DNA of 64,000 nt from the NCBI GenBank assembly GCA_020746875.1, contig JAGTJL010000014.1:1798001-1862000 (forward strand), written 5' to 3'. The notes beneath the pieces are model-generated. The model saw nothing but the letters and a program-made list of their open reading frames with translations. It was not told where the DNA came from and searched no databases. Below are positions 45,332 to 58,016 of the stretch, piece after piece. Made by a program: the position numbers and the translations under genes. This stretch comes from Rhexocercosporidium sp. MPI-PUGE-AT-0058 (Eukaryota > Ascomycota > Leotiomycetes > Helotiales). Each line of letters begins with the position of its first letter. Positions within the stretch are counted from its first letter, which is position 1.

Positions 45332-46324
45332 CTTGAGGTTCACCCGTTGCAGTCGTAGCTATCCTCGCTGTGTTGTGTTGTACCGTGCCGTGTTGTGTTA
45401 TGTTGTAGCCGCGATCGCGTAGAGAAGACCTTTATTCGACAGTGGTGTTTTGCTTTCGCCCCTTCAGTGAAAGTGAACTCAAGTTGAAAGGAGGTTTGGG
45501 TTCATTAGCGAGACCTCAGCCAGCTCAGAAGATACAGTAGTGGCGGACGGGTACCTACCTTCCTAGACAGTTTGGAAGGTGAGCGGATTGATATCTGATA
45601 TCTGATTAGCTGCTGAGGTACCTAACTCATTATATGAGTTAGTAGATACCAAGCGGGTTTTGCGCCGTCGAGATTAGTGTTGGGGGTGACAGGAAGTAGA
45701 AAGGGTATGAATCAATCGAGAGAGATTGAGATTGCGAAAGATGTTGATGTAGGGAAGTAACAAAATACGTACCTACTGCCTGGTCAGGACGCTAATGCGT
45801 ACTTTTTAAAACATGCATGAATATTGTAAGAGTGCTTTAGAGATTCACCTCCACCTGTGGAGACAGCGAACTGGGACGATGGAGGTCGAGCGTATCGATC
45901 GAATAAATATTGAGCTTCACCATAAGTTGATAGCTTCGCAGGTCTAAGACGTAGCTTCGTTTCCTCGCAAGATTGATGTGCTAGATACAAAGAACGGACG
46001 TGTGTCCAGAAGTTTAAGAATCAGCGATGTGATGCAGTGTGTAGACTTCATTTGCAGGTAGGTTGAAAACAAGCGCAGAAGCAGAGCTAGTAGAGCTAGT
46101 AGAGCCATCAATGAACTCAAGATATGATGCAGTGATGCAAAGTGTGTTCTTCAATTGCAAAGAACCCGAGAAGGGAAAGCCAGAGTAGAAGCCACGATAC
46201 AAGCTTCAAAAGAATCCTCAATCATCACACGCAGACCCATATGCAGAAAAATGCTCAGCACAGAAGAAAGCACCATCATCCCATAGTCCAAACGCCATAT
46301 CCCATTCCATGTACACAAGCAAGC
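45332..46324. other. Intergenic stretch with one hairpin
   Basis: Holds the upstream region of the cupin gene and the 3' side of the inhibitor-2 gene. A 21-nt palindrome (CTAACTCATTATATGAGTTAG, 9-bp arms) lies at 45622-45642. No gene recognised. Confidence 0.4.
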
Positions 46325-47206
46325 CTACTTGGCACTCCCATTCATGTCGTTATCACCATCATCATCAAGCTCATCAAGTTCCTCCGGGTGTCCCAGCAGA
46401 TTCGCCACATTCTTCATCTCGTAGTGCTTCTTCCGCAACTCCTCGAACTTTCTGTGCTTTTCCTGCTCTTCAGCACTCAGTCCCACATGCTCCTCGCCTC
46501 GAACATGAACAGCTTTCTTATGGCCATGCTCATCCAACTCATGATGCTGCTCGGGGACATCCTCCTCCGGCTCGCCCAGACTCAAGCCAGGGATATCATC
46601 CTCCTTCGCCTTGGCTGACTTGCCGGGACTGACACCAGCTCTAGCCTTGTCCAGTTCATCAACCATAATCTCATCGGTATCAATCATGCGCAGCTCGTCT
46701 TCATCTTCAGTCGGGTCGTATTGCTTGGCATAAGGCGTCTTGGGCTCATCAATCTTCATCGTAGAGTTCTTCTCCTGCTCCGTAAGATACAGGTTCGCCT
46801 CGTCCCACTTCAACCGCATACTCTGATCCTCAGCACTCTGCGCGAGTGCGCCGTGGCTGGACTGGCGACGAGATCCTGGGGGTCGCGCGGCGGAGGAGGA
46901 GCGTCTGTGGCCAGCATTCTGGAGGGTGTTTTGTAGAGTGATATCTTTGTCGGAGATGTCGCGCTCGATTTCTGGGCGTTGCACGGGTGGTGGAGGGGGT
47001 TGTGTGGTGATGGCTGCTTGTTGGGGAGGGGAGCGGTGGAATGAGTTCTTGAGGATTCCTGGTGCAGACGTTCAGATTAGCTTGTGATGCTGTTGATAGA
47101 GGGGTCATTTGCTGCTGTATATCCTCTTACCCTTTGGTCGTTTGCTGGAGGGGCTGGGAGGGGAGTGGACTCTTGGGGGCTCTTCTGTGGCCATAGTGAC
47201 GGTCAT
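46325..47206 (-). CDS. Protein phosphatase inhibitor 2 (IPP-2/Glc8 family)
   Basis: Two exons (47206-47131, 47058-46325; 72-bp intron) give 269 aa. All three conserved blocks of the family are visible: K-G-I-L-K-N-S at the splice junction (residues about 25-31), R-L-K-W-D-E-A-N with [10 protein letters not shown] in the middle, and the C-terminal [20 protein letters not shown]. It binds and regulates type-1 protein phosphatase in nucleus and cytosol; the TP in the K-T-P-Y block is the usual GSK3-type phosphosite. Acidic regions are normal for this disordered family. A second in-frame ATG lies 12 bp downstream (47194). Intact. Confidence 0.92.
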
Positions 47207-48332
47207 CGAGAAGTCTCTTGTATGTATTATGTTGGGTGATGGAGAGGGGTTGATAGAGTTTGGAGTTTATCTTTGAAGATCGGGCCGTTGTTCTGGCGCA
47301 GTAATCGACGGTCTAAATACGGTCTCACAAAGCGCAAGTCACGATGAGTCGGAAGAGGGAGACAGATTTCGAAAGGCCGAGCGGAGTGATTGTCTCGTGT
47401 CTTTGGTGTCAGGTTCGCGGGCTGGTGGTGGCTTCGTATGTGGTGGTTGTCCAGCTGAAGAATGGAAATGGAATGTGTGAGAATGTCTCTGGTTGGATTG
47501 TCATGTGCGAGTGCTGAGGAAGAAAGAGGCTGGGATGTGTGAAGGTTGGATGAGGATGAGGACCAGGACAAGGAGGGGTTGAAGTGGTGTGAGCTGAGCT
47601 GCTGTTGGTGCTTGCTGGTGTTTGCTAGTGCTGCTGGTGCTCCCCCACGTCATATTACTCAGCAGCAAGAAGGAGAATCCGAACAGAAGAATTCAATTGT
47701 AGTAGCTTCTAGTTCAATCGCTTCTCTTCCCTTCAACCGACCGATGGAAGAAGAAGTATCCTCACTTATAAGTCAAAAAAGCAGGGCGACGTCGTGTGCT
47801 TCCAGCCGTTGCAATGCATAATTTCTGACCCCGCGCTTGCCCACGAAATAAGTATTTGACAACAGTACAGACAGGAAGGACAACGTGCTACTGTACAGCA
47901 CAGTGCATCCCGCTGCATCAACGCACGTCACATTGCAGAAGGTTCGGCCATCAAATGACGTTTATTGGCTTGTTGCGAATAGCTTCATTGTCGCCCGAAT
48001 GAGATCTCTCGATCTCTCGACGTCATGCAGAACCAGCCAGCGGCAAACGTGGGGTAGGCAGGAGCTAGGTCAGTCGAGGAAGAAGCTCCGGTCCTCCACA
48101 TGTAGAGAGTCAAGAGCGAAGAGTCAAGAGTCAATAGTCGGGCTAAGTAGTCCCATGCTGCCATGTTACTTACTACATACTCTCAAGGTCCAGTGACCTG
48201 GCTTCATGGCGTCTAAGTGCTTATTCATATTTCATTAGGCTGTGAGCATGAGCATCTCTAGTATGCATCTTGACCCCTTGTCCCTGTCCCTGTCCGACCG
48301 ACCGTACCCTTTAACCAACCGTCTTGCACTTC
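47207..48332. other. Intergenic, no gene recognised
   Basis: Promoter side of the inhibitor-2 gene and 3' side of the four-TM gene. Short frames at 47546-47821 and 47885-48196 lack any family signal. Confidence 0.4.
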
Positions 48333-50186
48333 TCAATCAAACATCTTTCCCAGTCCAGCCAAATTCCCCAACCCTGAAGAGATATCACCAAGACTTAACC
48401 GTCGAAAAGCTTTCGGCATACCAGGTTCAGTTCTGGCGGATCCTGTCGGATGTGCAGTTCCTGGGCGAATCTTGGCAACCGGCTTTGTGGGTGATACTGG
48501 CACAGGCTTCCTCTCCCGATATCTCGCTTTCGAATCGACCCGACTCGGAGGTGGGTTCAACTTCTCAATATTCCCTGGCTGTCTCTTTCCAAATGTGCTG
48601 GGATGTTGGTTTCTTTTGCTCTGAGACCGAGTCACAAATTCGACTTCAATCTTCCGGACATGCTCGTCCAACTTCTCCTCGTAGTCGAAGCTCGGCCTAT
48701 CATTGACGAACGCTCCCGGTACTTTCATATCATTCGTTCTCCTTCTGCTGAGTGGAGGTCTACTTCGAGGTAGTGGTGGCAGATTCTTTCGAGGCCCTCG
48801 TATTACAAAGTTTTCGGATGTACTGAACGATGGCCGCCTGTGAAGACTTTGTATGTCTGCAACTGGAACTAGTTGCGATATAGAAGATGTTCTCGACGAG
48901 TGCCATCCATGAGGCGGTGGTATTTTAGGAGGGCAGTATCTCAATTCCGGTCGCAGCAGAATATGTGGATAATCAGCAGATCTGCCAAAAGTCAGCCACA
49001 GCCTCCAAATACGAGCACTATACATACCGAACAGACGATAACGGAGATCTTCTCGACAGATTGCTGATACTGCTACTTGGAGTCACTGTTCTACTCCTTG
49101 GTCTTTGGCGAACCGGACGCCGCGAGACCACAGCTCTTCTTGGCATGGAGACATGTGAACTCCTATCAGATGTACTCATATATTCCGAAGCCCCTGAAGA
49201 CGTCTCGTATGACAAGGAAACTGCCGAGTCAGAAGTCGATGTACTCTTCTTCTCCGCCCCACTCTGTTTTCTCAGATGGACCCATTCCTCTCCCCAGCTT
49301 TTTGATCCTGACCTGTCCCGTCGCGACATCGTCAATAACGGCGTCAAAGGACGTTCTGGCGCTTCACTTATTTCTGAAGGCGTCTGAGGCAGAGGCTTTC
49401 TCTCAATGCTTGATTTTTGAGCCGCAGCTCCCCTCGGTTTCTCTCCTTCGAATATGGCTCCTGCATCAAATGATGACGCTCGCGAGACACTGCGGTCTAG
49501 GATATCATCTCCAAACGGAGTTCCTCGAAAGTTAATCTTGCGCGTGACCAATATATTGGGTATTTCGAATGGGTATTTGCAGGATTCGAGGGCTGTCAAG
49601 ATTACACCTGTGGCAGTACTTTGGCCGTCAGCACCAAAATCCAACTACCGGATTCCCGAGACTCACAATCCAATAATCGAAGCAACCACATCCGCAATCT
49701 GCAATTTGCAAGCCATCGTTCCAGGCGTACAGGCTTTCGGCTTCGCAACCACCGCACTCGCAGTAATAAAAGCTACCATCCAAAATACCAGTGCAAGACG
49801 AGCCAATATAAAGCAAGCAGCATGGAGCTTCAACTCCGGCGGTCTGATCATCCCAACCGGATCATTATACTTCGCAGCGAAGCCATGGATGAGAACATAA
49901 ACGACCGACAACGAAGACTATTCCCGTCAGCAAATCCTCCCTCACTGCATCTGATGCGAGCACAACTCACAGCAATCAAATCCAGCGCCTGAACAGCATT
50001 CGTGCTCTTCGTCCTCTCGGCACTGGAAGACAACACTGCTACCGCAACCCCCAAACCCACCACACTCACCACGCCCAATAGCAGCACAGTCACCAGCACA
50101 ATTCCCGGCCGCAGAATCCTCGATGTCCTCGACGGCGTGACGAAACTCGCTGGCAGAGCCGGGCTCAGATCCGGATATGGGCTCAT
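48333..50186 (-). CDS. Four-TM membrane protein with long Ser/Arg-rich cytosolic tail
   Basis: Four exons (50186-49971, 49917-49667, 49618-49028, 48981-48333) with introns of 46-53 bp give 568 aa in phase throughout. Predicted membrane segments: about 30-53 (I-V-L-V-T-V-L-L-L-G-V-V), about 68-88, about 110-135 (A-C-F-I-L-A-R-L-A-L-V-F-W-M-V-A-F-I) and about 148-170. The layout recalls MARVEL-like four-helix proteins, but no signature is decisive. From about residue 185 the protein is hydrophilic, rich in Ser, Pro and Arg (S-S-S-I-S-N-L-S-R-R-S), and ends R-L-S-L-G-D-I-S-S-G-L-G. Intact; function unknown. Confidence 0.75.
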
Positions 50187-51268
50187 TCTCAGATCTCAAC
50201 ACGCTTCATTCATTTGAGTCATTCGGCTTCAACTCTCTCTTCACTCTGACGTTGATTGACGATTTCTTTTCGCGGAAGTGAGAGGGAGAGAGGAATTTGC
50301 GATGATCTGGAACGGAGCGATGATGTGGTCGGGTCCTGCGTGCGTGCGTGAGTGAGTGGTTGAGGATGATGAAGCTGTTCTGTTTCGCCGTCTCAGAAGG
50401 CCTTTCTGCCTGTTCAATCTCAAACGCGAAGGGTGCGAGGGAGTAGTTAAGCTCTTGCACGTCTATATCATCACCAGAGCGACAAAGTAAATCCAGCTAA
50501 ATAACTTGTTCGTCAAGAAAACAGAGCATTCATATAGAATTCATGGTGTGTGAGCTGACGTGGTGTGGTCGGATCGAGTGTTGTGATTTGGGTGGGGGAA
50601 GTGAAGCGAAACGAAACGAAGCGAGGATGACGTTGCGGAAATAAACATACATTTGAAAGATACGCTTCGCGGAGGCTGGGACGAGGAATCGATATGGACT
50701 TGGATACGAATTGTATGAGATTAAAAAAAAGAGAGTAAGAAGAGGCTGGGCCTTTTTCTTCTAGCGATGAAAATTGCGACTTGCGGTGAAAGTGAGTGAG
50801 TTACGCATTCTCGTGCGTGGCTACGACATTCACATTCCTCTACGCGGCTGGAACATCGCACTCCACCGAGTCCTCAACAATGCCTATTGTTGAACTGGAT
50901 TTAGAACAAACCAATCATACCTCCTAATAAAGCGGTGAGAACTTTTCTTTGGACTTTGGAGTTTTCGTGTCAGTAATATTTTTGGTGCTGTCGCGAGAAG
51001 AGGGAGCTGTTTGCGGTAGAAACATCGGGTCAAGGTTAAAGTGCCGCGCGCCGTGTCTCGCACGCCCAGCCACCCCTGATAATTTCATATTGATTCAGCC
51101 GCATCAAGTGATGGATGACTGTCCGCTGTCCTGTCGTGTGGTTCGGGAGGGGGATTTCCCGGTTTGTGGGGTGATGCTGATGAAGATGTTGACTGTTCGT
51201 CGTTGCGTTTGTGGGATTCGAACTTTCAACTTTACATCGCTTCATTGAGTCACTCCTCCTTCCTAATT
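50187..51268. other. Intergenic, no gene recognised
   Basis: Upstream of the four-TM gene and downstream of the DUF6594 gene. The minus-strand frame reaching down to 51036 is read-through past the true DUF6594 donor and is not coding. Confidence 0.4.
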
Positions 51269-52012
51269 CTACGTTCCCTGAGAAGTAGTGCTTCCCACGA
51301 AGACGACCTGTACTGCTGCGAAACTGTGTTGTGTTAACTCTTGCGGTTTCCCCCCGGTTTTTTTCCCTGGTGAAAAATACGCACGCTGCTGTTGCAGCAA
51401 AGATGTCTGCCATACTAGCTGAAGTCACCAAACCCATGCAGAGAGAAAATGCCGCTGTCAAGGCACCGATTATCCCGAGTCTTTTCGACATGCTATCGAC
51501 GATATACAGGATGACGATGGAGATGATGGGTAGGAGGCATGCTAGGACAGTTGTGAACAGCTTGGTGAGGCGGATGAGAGAGCTATCTCCGTACAGGACT
51601 GTGTTTCTTAAATGCTCGTCACTTTCCGGACGCTGTTTTTGTTCACTTTAGTATTCATGTGGAGGTGATTAATTAGATCAACAACATACCACCCAAAATC
51701 TCCCCAGCAACCGATGAAAAGCAGGAATCGCCGATTCCGAAATCCAAGTCGTGAAGAGATTATCAGCCGTAGGTGCCTGCAGGGTCACCATATCTAGAAC
51801 TTCCGCTTTCGACCAGATATCGCTGTCTGAACCGAGCAGATGCACGTATCCCATTCGGACATCTTGAATCCAAGTGACCAGGAACTTCAAGCGTGTGCGG
51901 TCTGGCTGACCTCGCCTGATGGCTGCGCTTTCTTGAAAGATGATTAATATAGCAAGTACGAAGTATCCAAGAGAATTGTGACGGTGACAATGCCGTCTTT
52001 CTAGAGCAAGGT
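51269..52012 (-). CDS. DUF6594-type membrane protein, 5' end missing
   Basis: Exons (52012)-51690, 51632-51385, 51323-51269. The last intron is supported because it restores the family ending A-T-A-A-F-A-A-V-Q-V-V-F-V-G. Recognised parts: L-L-G-S-D-S-D in the middle, then T-V-L-Y-G-D-S-S-L-I-R-L-T-K-L and two membrane helices (A-C-L-L-P-I-I-S-I-V-I-L-Y and a second ending M-G-L-V-T-S-A). Fungal DUF6594 proteins often neighbour incompatibility genes; function unknown. The frame is open upstream to a TGA at about 52013-52018, where unrelated AT-rich sequence starts, and no start exon with the usual N terminus is seen, so the gene is probably truncated. Confidence 0.7.
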
Positions 52013-52611
52013 GTCACAAGAATATTTAATTAATAGGTACTATAAGCATTAAGGCTACTCCTAAACCTATAATAAAGTTATTGATAATACACATATAAGA
52101 ATCAAGAAGAAGACGAGGGAGAGCGTATGTTCCTATATGTAGGGTAACCTCCGAGACCCACCTGATACCAACCGAATTTTTACTTAACTCAATTCCCCCT
52201 GAACCCGTTGTATTCCCTGACTCGCTAGAGGCTCTCGAGTGAGCCTATCGTCACAACCGTGTAAGGAAAGAGGAGGTTGACGAATCTCTCTTTTACTATT
52301 AGTTACCGTCCTTCTTTGGGCGCTGCTTTGTCGGCTTCAACTTTCGCTTCCTCGCTTGCGTAAAAGCTGCGCAGTCTGGCTACACTTAGAAGAAGCGATA
52401 TCAGGAACATGCCAGCAAGTTCCACCCCCGAAATCTAATTTGCGTCTCCACAGACATCCTAAGGAGATATTATGGACGATCTAACTCACCCTGGTTTACC
52501 GCTTAACTGATGCTTATTTCGACGTATGCTTAACTGATCAGCCATTTTACAGGGTGTCAGGCATCCCCCACCGAAAGTCACAATTTCCAGCATAAACTTC
52601 TTTTCACTCTG
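52013..52611. other. AT-rich non-coding stretch, possible repeat remnant
   Basis: Begins at TGTCACAAG, where DUF6594 coding sequence stops. No open frame. Looks like decayed transposon or LTR sequence, but no ends or target duplication could be fixed. Confidence 0.3.
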
Positions 52612-53064
52612 CAGTACTAGTCAACTGATATCCGTCTATTAGCCGAATACCACCTAAATACTACTTCTCTTACTACATATTATAACAGCCACAGAGCTTT
52701 ATGTATTTATTCCTTTTGATTTTAAAGTATTTAAAGCAATTATAACCTTTGTATAATTTTATTTTGGTTTAAAAAGCGAGGAATATTAATAATTAATTCG
52801 TTAAAGTATAACGTGTTATTTTCGTGTCGCATTTTGCGGGTAAAGTCGCGTTTTGCGCGTACCCTTACCTTTGCCCTACTACTACTTACTTATATAATGC
52901 TTAAAACGCGTCTTAAGCCTATTAAATTATACCTTATGATTTAATTAGTAAGTTTACAGTAGGATTTTACTATAGATTACTTATCATAACGTTAAAGTGG
53001 CAAGTGTTCGAGGTGAGTTTTGGTGTAAACCCTCGCTTAGACGGATATCAGTTGACGGTGACTG
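52612..53064. mobile_element. MITE with 27-bp terminal inverted repeats
   Basis: About 453 bp. Left end CAGTACTAGTCAACTGATAT continuing CCGTCTA; the right end is its inverse (TAGACGGATATCAGTTGACG continuing GTGACTG). 23 of 27 positions match. The inside is AT-rich and non-coding, with a direct repeat TCGC(A/G)TTTTGCG(G/C)G near 52830-52860. The target duplication is unclear, so superfamily is not assigned. Confidence 0.7.
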
Positions 53065-53285
53065 TATTTACGAGTTTTCCTCTCGAAATTTACCTCGTCA
53101 TATAGGTGCTTGGTCTATCACCCACGGTCCCAGCGCCTAGCCAATTGGTTCAGCTGAGTTAAAACAGGTCTTTCCATTCTGATCTATTTGACAGTTCACC
53201 AAAGGGTGGCTATTTACACAATAACTTAGTGATATTTACCAAGCCATGCCCCTGGTTGACAATCGAACGACAGGAACACCAGGAA

Positions 53286-55774
53286 TCATTCCCATGTCAA
53301 ATCATATTCAAATACACCCTTCCCCTTCTTCGCCTTCTTATCTTTCTTGTGACCGGGTTTAAACTCCGCTACCTGTAGCACATCATCCTCCACTATAGGC
53401 TCCTTCTCATCGAATGGGCTCGTGTGAGACCAATTCAGGCTATCCGGTGGCGGTCTAACATCATCTGAAGTTGGATCATCGGGATCATAGTTTCCGGAGT
53501 TGGACATTGTTCCTGATTGAATCGTGCTATCATCCGCACCTACCTAGCACATGAGTATTTTTTTTTTCTTCACAAATGGACAAGCTGGGTAGAGACTTAC
53601 CAAAGATTCTGACGCCGACGAAGCGCTTGCAGGTCTCAATACCCTTCATAAGGACTTCCAGTTGTTTGTTCAATTGTTCACGCTGGGCGCGGTTTTCCTC
53701 GGACTCACCAGCGATGCTGGTCACGAGGTCCGCGGGCATGGAAATGACAGTGGTGGGAGAGAACATATCATGGAGCTGGGAGATGAGCTTGGCTTCGACA
53801 ACTTCGATAGCAATGTCATCGACGAAACGCTCCAAGGCAACCTGTTAGGTACACAAGAAAGTATCAGTCAGGGTCATGTAAAAGGCAGGGGCAGGATGCG
53901 CAAGAGACATAGGTGACCTTGTAGTAAGCCTCCATGCAGTCCAATGCCTCGGAACACGCAAAGCGGTTGATGTCAGGTTCCGTACGTTTCACGAGGGCTG
54001 TCACAAGCGGGCGTAAATCCTTGTACTGGTTAAAATGTACCGACTCAAGGGAAGGCACTCCAAGGAAATCTTGTATGATCCTTGTGTATTCAACCATGCT
54101 TCGCTCGCTCCGGACTTTCTGGAGGGCTTCGGTGAAATAATGGTTGTATGTGATGGGATGGCTTTTCTGATGCGGCGTAAGCAACTCAGTGGTCTTTGCA
54201 TTCAGTGTTCCCAATAGCTCATTCAAAGCAGGCTCAAAGATCTTTTGGAAGAGTGCTTTGGAGGTTGCAGCATCAGCGACGTAGTTGGTTGTTAGGTTGA
54301 GGAATTATTTAGCGGCCTTCCAGACTTTTCTGACGTGGCTTCGGGTGAGCCCTTCCCAGGGGGATGATTGTTCGAGGAACAAATCTGCCACTATCATGGG
54401 ATTGAAGGTTCCTGGCAACTCTCGACCCTTAGTTCTCTGCACCAGAGGCTGTATGTGATCCATGAATTCATCTCTAGTGATTGCAATCACTCCTCTAGGA
54501 ACAACCGTCTTGCTTGGAGAATCGACAATCTCACGGCGGTGGCCTCGCCTGGCGATGTGTTCAGCGAAGTCTTGGTTGAGGTTCTGTGCCACGGCCCGTA
54601 TACGCTTTTGATAGCCGGGTTCAGACTGAGCATCCTCGAAAAACGGATCGTTGTACGTACCATCCACAGAAGCTTTGATAAGACACTGAAACGATTGACT
54701 GATATGGAGTAGATAGAGCCGCTGTTCCTCCAAGGTGGCTCGAGGTTCCCCTAGCTTCTCTAGCCGGCTGCGGCGAGCCTTGGATTTGATTTCGATTTCA
54801 TCGATTAAGCTGGGTAGCTCCGCAGCAATCTGTCCGAGGAGGACCTTGCTCAACCTGTTCCGTAACTTGTCGACGCCTAAGAGGGAGCGGGGCAGTTCTT
54901 CCCATATCCCGTGAGAAAAGAACTCTTCTTCCTTAACGTCGCGATCCGCCAACGACCACTCTCCCGTTTCAGAGTCCATGTTTTTCAAAACATGCCAGCC
55001 CAGCCGGAATTCTACATCCTGGTTTCTCGCAAGAGAAACGTACATGGCTTCACTCTCGGAACTCGCAATCAAAGTATCCGGCTTGGTGATGACGCCCAGG
55101 GTCCGATTGCCCTTTTTATCAGCAGCGCGTGCAAGCTTTAGCACGATCTGGTTTGCATAATCGTTCTTTGCCGAGACTACCGCGAGGATGATGCTTCGTG
55201 ATTCCTTCATATATGCTTGAACGACGTCTTGTACTAGGTCGACATCAGAAGACGATTGCTGCTTCGTTTCAGAGTGGATGAGGCCAGGCAGGTCCACAAT
55301 GGTCAAGTGAGGCCGATCGGGACCCGAGACCTCAACACGAAGGAGATCTTTCGAGAAGGCTCTGCCATGAGTGGAGATTGCCAAGGCTGCTTTCGCATTC
55401 TCAATCAGTGCCGGAAGCCCTTTGAAGTCATCTAGCTTCTCGTGAAAGCCGCTAAGAGAGAGTTGCTCAGATTCGCTGCGCGATTCGTGGGGGACGATGG
55501 AAACGCTTACGCCGACGTGCGACGTCTTACGGAGGACTAATTCTATCGGAAATCGAGTGCACAAGTTGCTCTTAGTAGGAAACGGTACACCAGATATTGC
55601 TTCTAGCACAGAGCTCTTTCCAGATGACTGGTCCCCACACACAATAATCTGTGGCAATGAGACATAGTGACTGATGCCTTGCGAACGGAGACAGTCGATC
55701 GAGTCTAGAAGGTCGAGTTGATCTTTAGAGCATAATTCATTTAGGGCTTCTGTGTGAAACAACTTTAACACCAT
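53286..55774 (-). pseudogene. Mx/VPS1-type dynamin GTPase interrupted by one in-frame TAA
   Basis: Exons 55774-53918, 53841-53601 and 53539-53286 give 783 codons plus stop. G1 loop G-D-Q-S-S-G-K-S-S (47-55), G3 D-L-P-G (161-164), G4 T-K-P-D (230-233), then middle/stalk, and a GED ending (V-A-L-E-R-F-V-D-D-I-A, Q-L-E-V-L-M-K-G-I-E-T-C) plus a short acidic then Lys-rich tail. Codon 490 (54307-54305) is TAA; upstream (K-V-W-K-A-A-K) and downstream (F-L-N-L-T-T-N-Y-V-A-D-A-A-T-S) are in the same frame and both match the family. No intron donor is nearby. A former CAA with a C-to-T change would explain it. Either a young pseudogene or a product ending before the GED. Confidence 0.85.
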
Positions 55775-58016
55775 CTTGAATATTGACGCCGAGGTTCGAA
55801 TTAAGGATGAAAAGACAAAGAGTCAGAAAAAAGAGATTTTGAAAGAAGAAAACAGTAATAAAACAAAGGCAGGTCGAAGAAACAGGTTAAAAGGCGGTCG
55901 GCGAATGGACTGCAGCCTCGTTTTCATAGGGGCTTCTGTTGCTGCTCAGCTAATGCCATGTAACTCACATGGTTCTGGTTGTCCACTGATTCTGCGGCTT
56001 GGTTACACCAACGACTTCCCCATTTTGTATCATGGGCCTCTCTTCCGACCTGTCGAGATTTAAAAGGCGGTGTGCGTATGAATCCTCGACTGCTGCCACC
56101 CGGAAGTGTTGTCATCTTCCGGACCAGAGCCCATTACCGTAGCCAGGTGTGATGGCACAAAACAGACGGGTCTCGACGCATCAGGCCAAACATTCGCCAG
56201 GAATGCGTGCGTTCCTGGCCTGTTATACGCCTTGTTTCTCTTTGGACATCGTGATACTTTCGTGGGAGGGAGGCCGACTTCTGGGGTCGAAGACGATGGG
56301 GCTCGGTTTCAAAGTGGACTCGACAACGATGCCTGAACGGCGTCAATGGAGGAGACGTCCGGTGGCACCTCGTGTAAGGACTCTCACTGAGCAAAGCTTT
56401 CAGGATTAGATAAGGAAATTATATTCTAGCGCACCATATGTTCGACTTTGAAATGATTATGTATATCGTGAGCCTATCATTTTGGCAGGGTTGCAGAGAG
56501 AAAGGGCGGTGCGAAGGTCATCTCATGGGTTGTTGATGCGACTGGCTATCACACCCTCATATTATGATTTCAAAAGGCTGTATCGTAGCTGTGCCTTATA
56601 GCGCTGGCTTTACCCTGCACCATGTTCGAGAAGCTAGTAGACTTACGCAGCTGAGGTTAATATAATGTTATCGCTACTAATTCAAGCATACCGTCTTTCT
56701 ATAAACTGAGAAATTGTGACGATGGGCTCAAATGTTACGCTGTCAGGGGTATTTAGGGGCTGCGGCTTTACCGACTAGTACAGTGGCACCTTCAGCCTTC
56801 GCACACGGACCGCCAGCGATTCTAGGCTGATCACGTCATTCCATCAATCTAGCATTTCAAAATCCCCTCTAAAGTAAGAGGAGGCCCCCGTTGAGACACA
56901 TGTGCTTGTATGTAATTCGAATGATCTGCAAATCTGGAAAAGTGAGAGTTGGAAAGATATTGGCACTTGTGGGGGCGATGAGAGGCCAGCCGGGGCTGGG
57001 TACCATGTTCTGAAGCGGGAGGTAGCGAAGGTGAGCGAGCGTATTAAATCGACTAAAGTATCTGGACTAGTTCCCGAAAGCTCAAAACAAGCAATACAAA
57101 GAAAGAATTGAACGACATGATCTCAGAAACCCACAGCCATCGCAACTCTTCCAGCCCGACTCTCCAACGACCCGAAAGCCATCTTCAAGTCAGTTGAACG
57201 TGGAACTTGCTTTGACGGATTCTCATCATCGATCAAGGATTCAAGTAGAGGTTGTCATTACATATTCGGACCCCTAGATAGTCCTAGCAGAGCCTCAAAT
57301 CCAGTCTTTTTAGTGATACTACTGAAATTTGCAGATAGGACAAAGCGGTTCGTTCATCATGACTTTCATGGTGATATTTTGTGCTCTAGCTCGAACGATA
57401 GGCCGGGTCAAATGGGATGCAGATGTAGTTCAGTTAATTGTTGTCTGATGTGGCGGAAGGGGAAATGAGTGGAGTGGAGAGGAGGTTGATGAAGGTATTT
57501 AAGGGGTTGGAGGCGGCAGAATGGCGCTGATTAGGGTGGTTTGGAGAAATTTGCAAGTCGACTGCGTGAATCAGAGGGGGTGAATCACGTGTGAGTAGAG
57601 AGTGGATGGAATGAAGGTGAGTGGATGGATCGGGTGTTCTTTCTAGAGCCCATGATGGTAATTATAGTATAGGTATGCCAAGTTCCTCGACCCTGATTGA
57701 TCTAGACAAAGCTCCAGAGGCTGGGGAAGACGAGTCATGTCACGCGAGCAGAAGTAAACAAAGACAAAACCATATACAGAATGTAGATTTAGGAACCGAG
57801 ATCGAAAGACCCTCCAGCACACTGCCGTTGCTTCCAAGCCAAAGCCGAGGATTCATCAACATCATTGCTAGAAAAAAAAAGTTTTCAAATTCGATTCAAC
57901 TTGGCTCAATATCTGTCGAAGTAGGCGCTCGCTCGCTCAAGAGAAAATTCAAAGTCAAAAATAATAGTTGTAACCAAATCCTTTCCAGGGACCCAGAACT
58001 CCTCTCATACCCCCAC
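55775..58016. other. 2.2 kb without a recognisable gene
   Basis: Upstream of the dynamin gene and downstream of the rhodopsin-domain gene. Small frames (55776-56063, 56106-56409, 56902-57111) have no motif support. No RNA gene or repeat array seen. Confidence 0.4.

Noticed and set aside
45622..45642. Perfect 9-bp-arm palindrome as a terminator or operator
   Set aside because: Isolated in intergenic DNA of a eukaryote with no repeat copies seen; noted only as a hairpin.
51205..51240. GGGATTCGAAC motif like a tRNA T-arm (minus strand)
   Set aside because: The arms do not pair and no D-arm or anticodon stem lies at the right distance.
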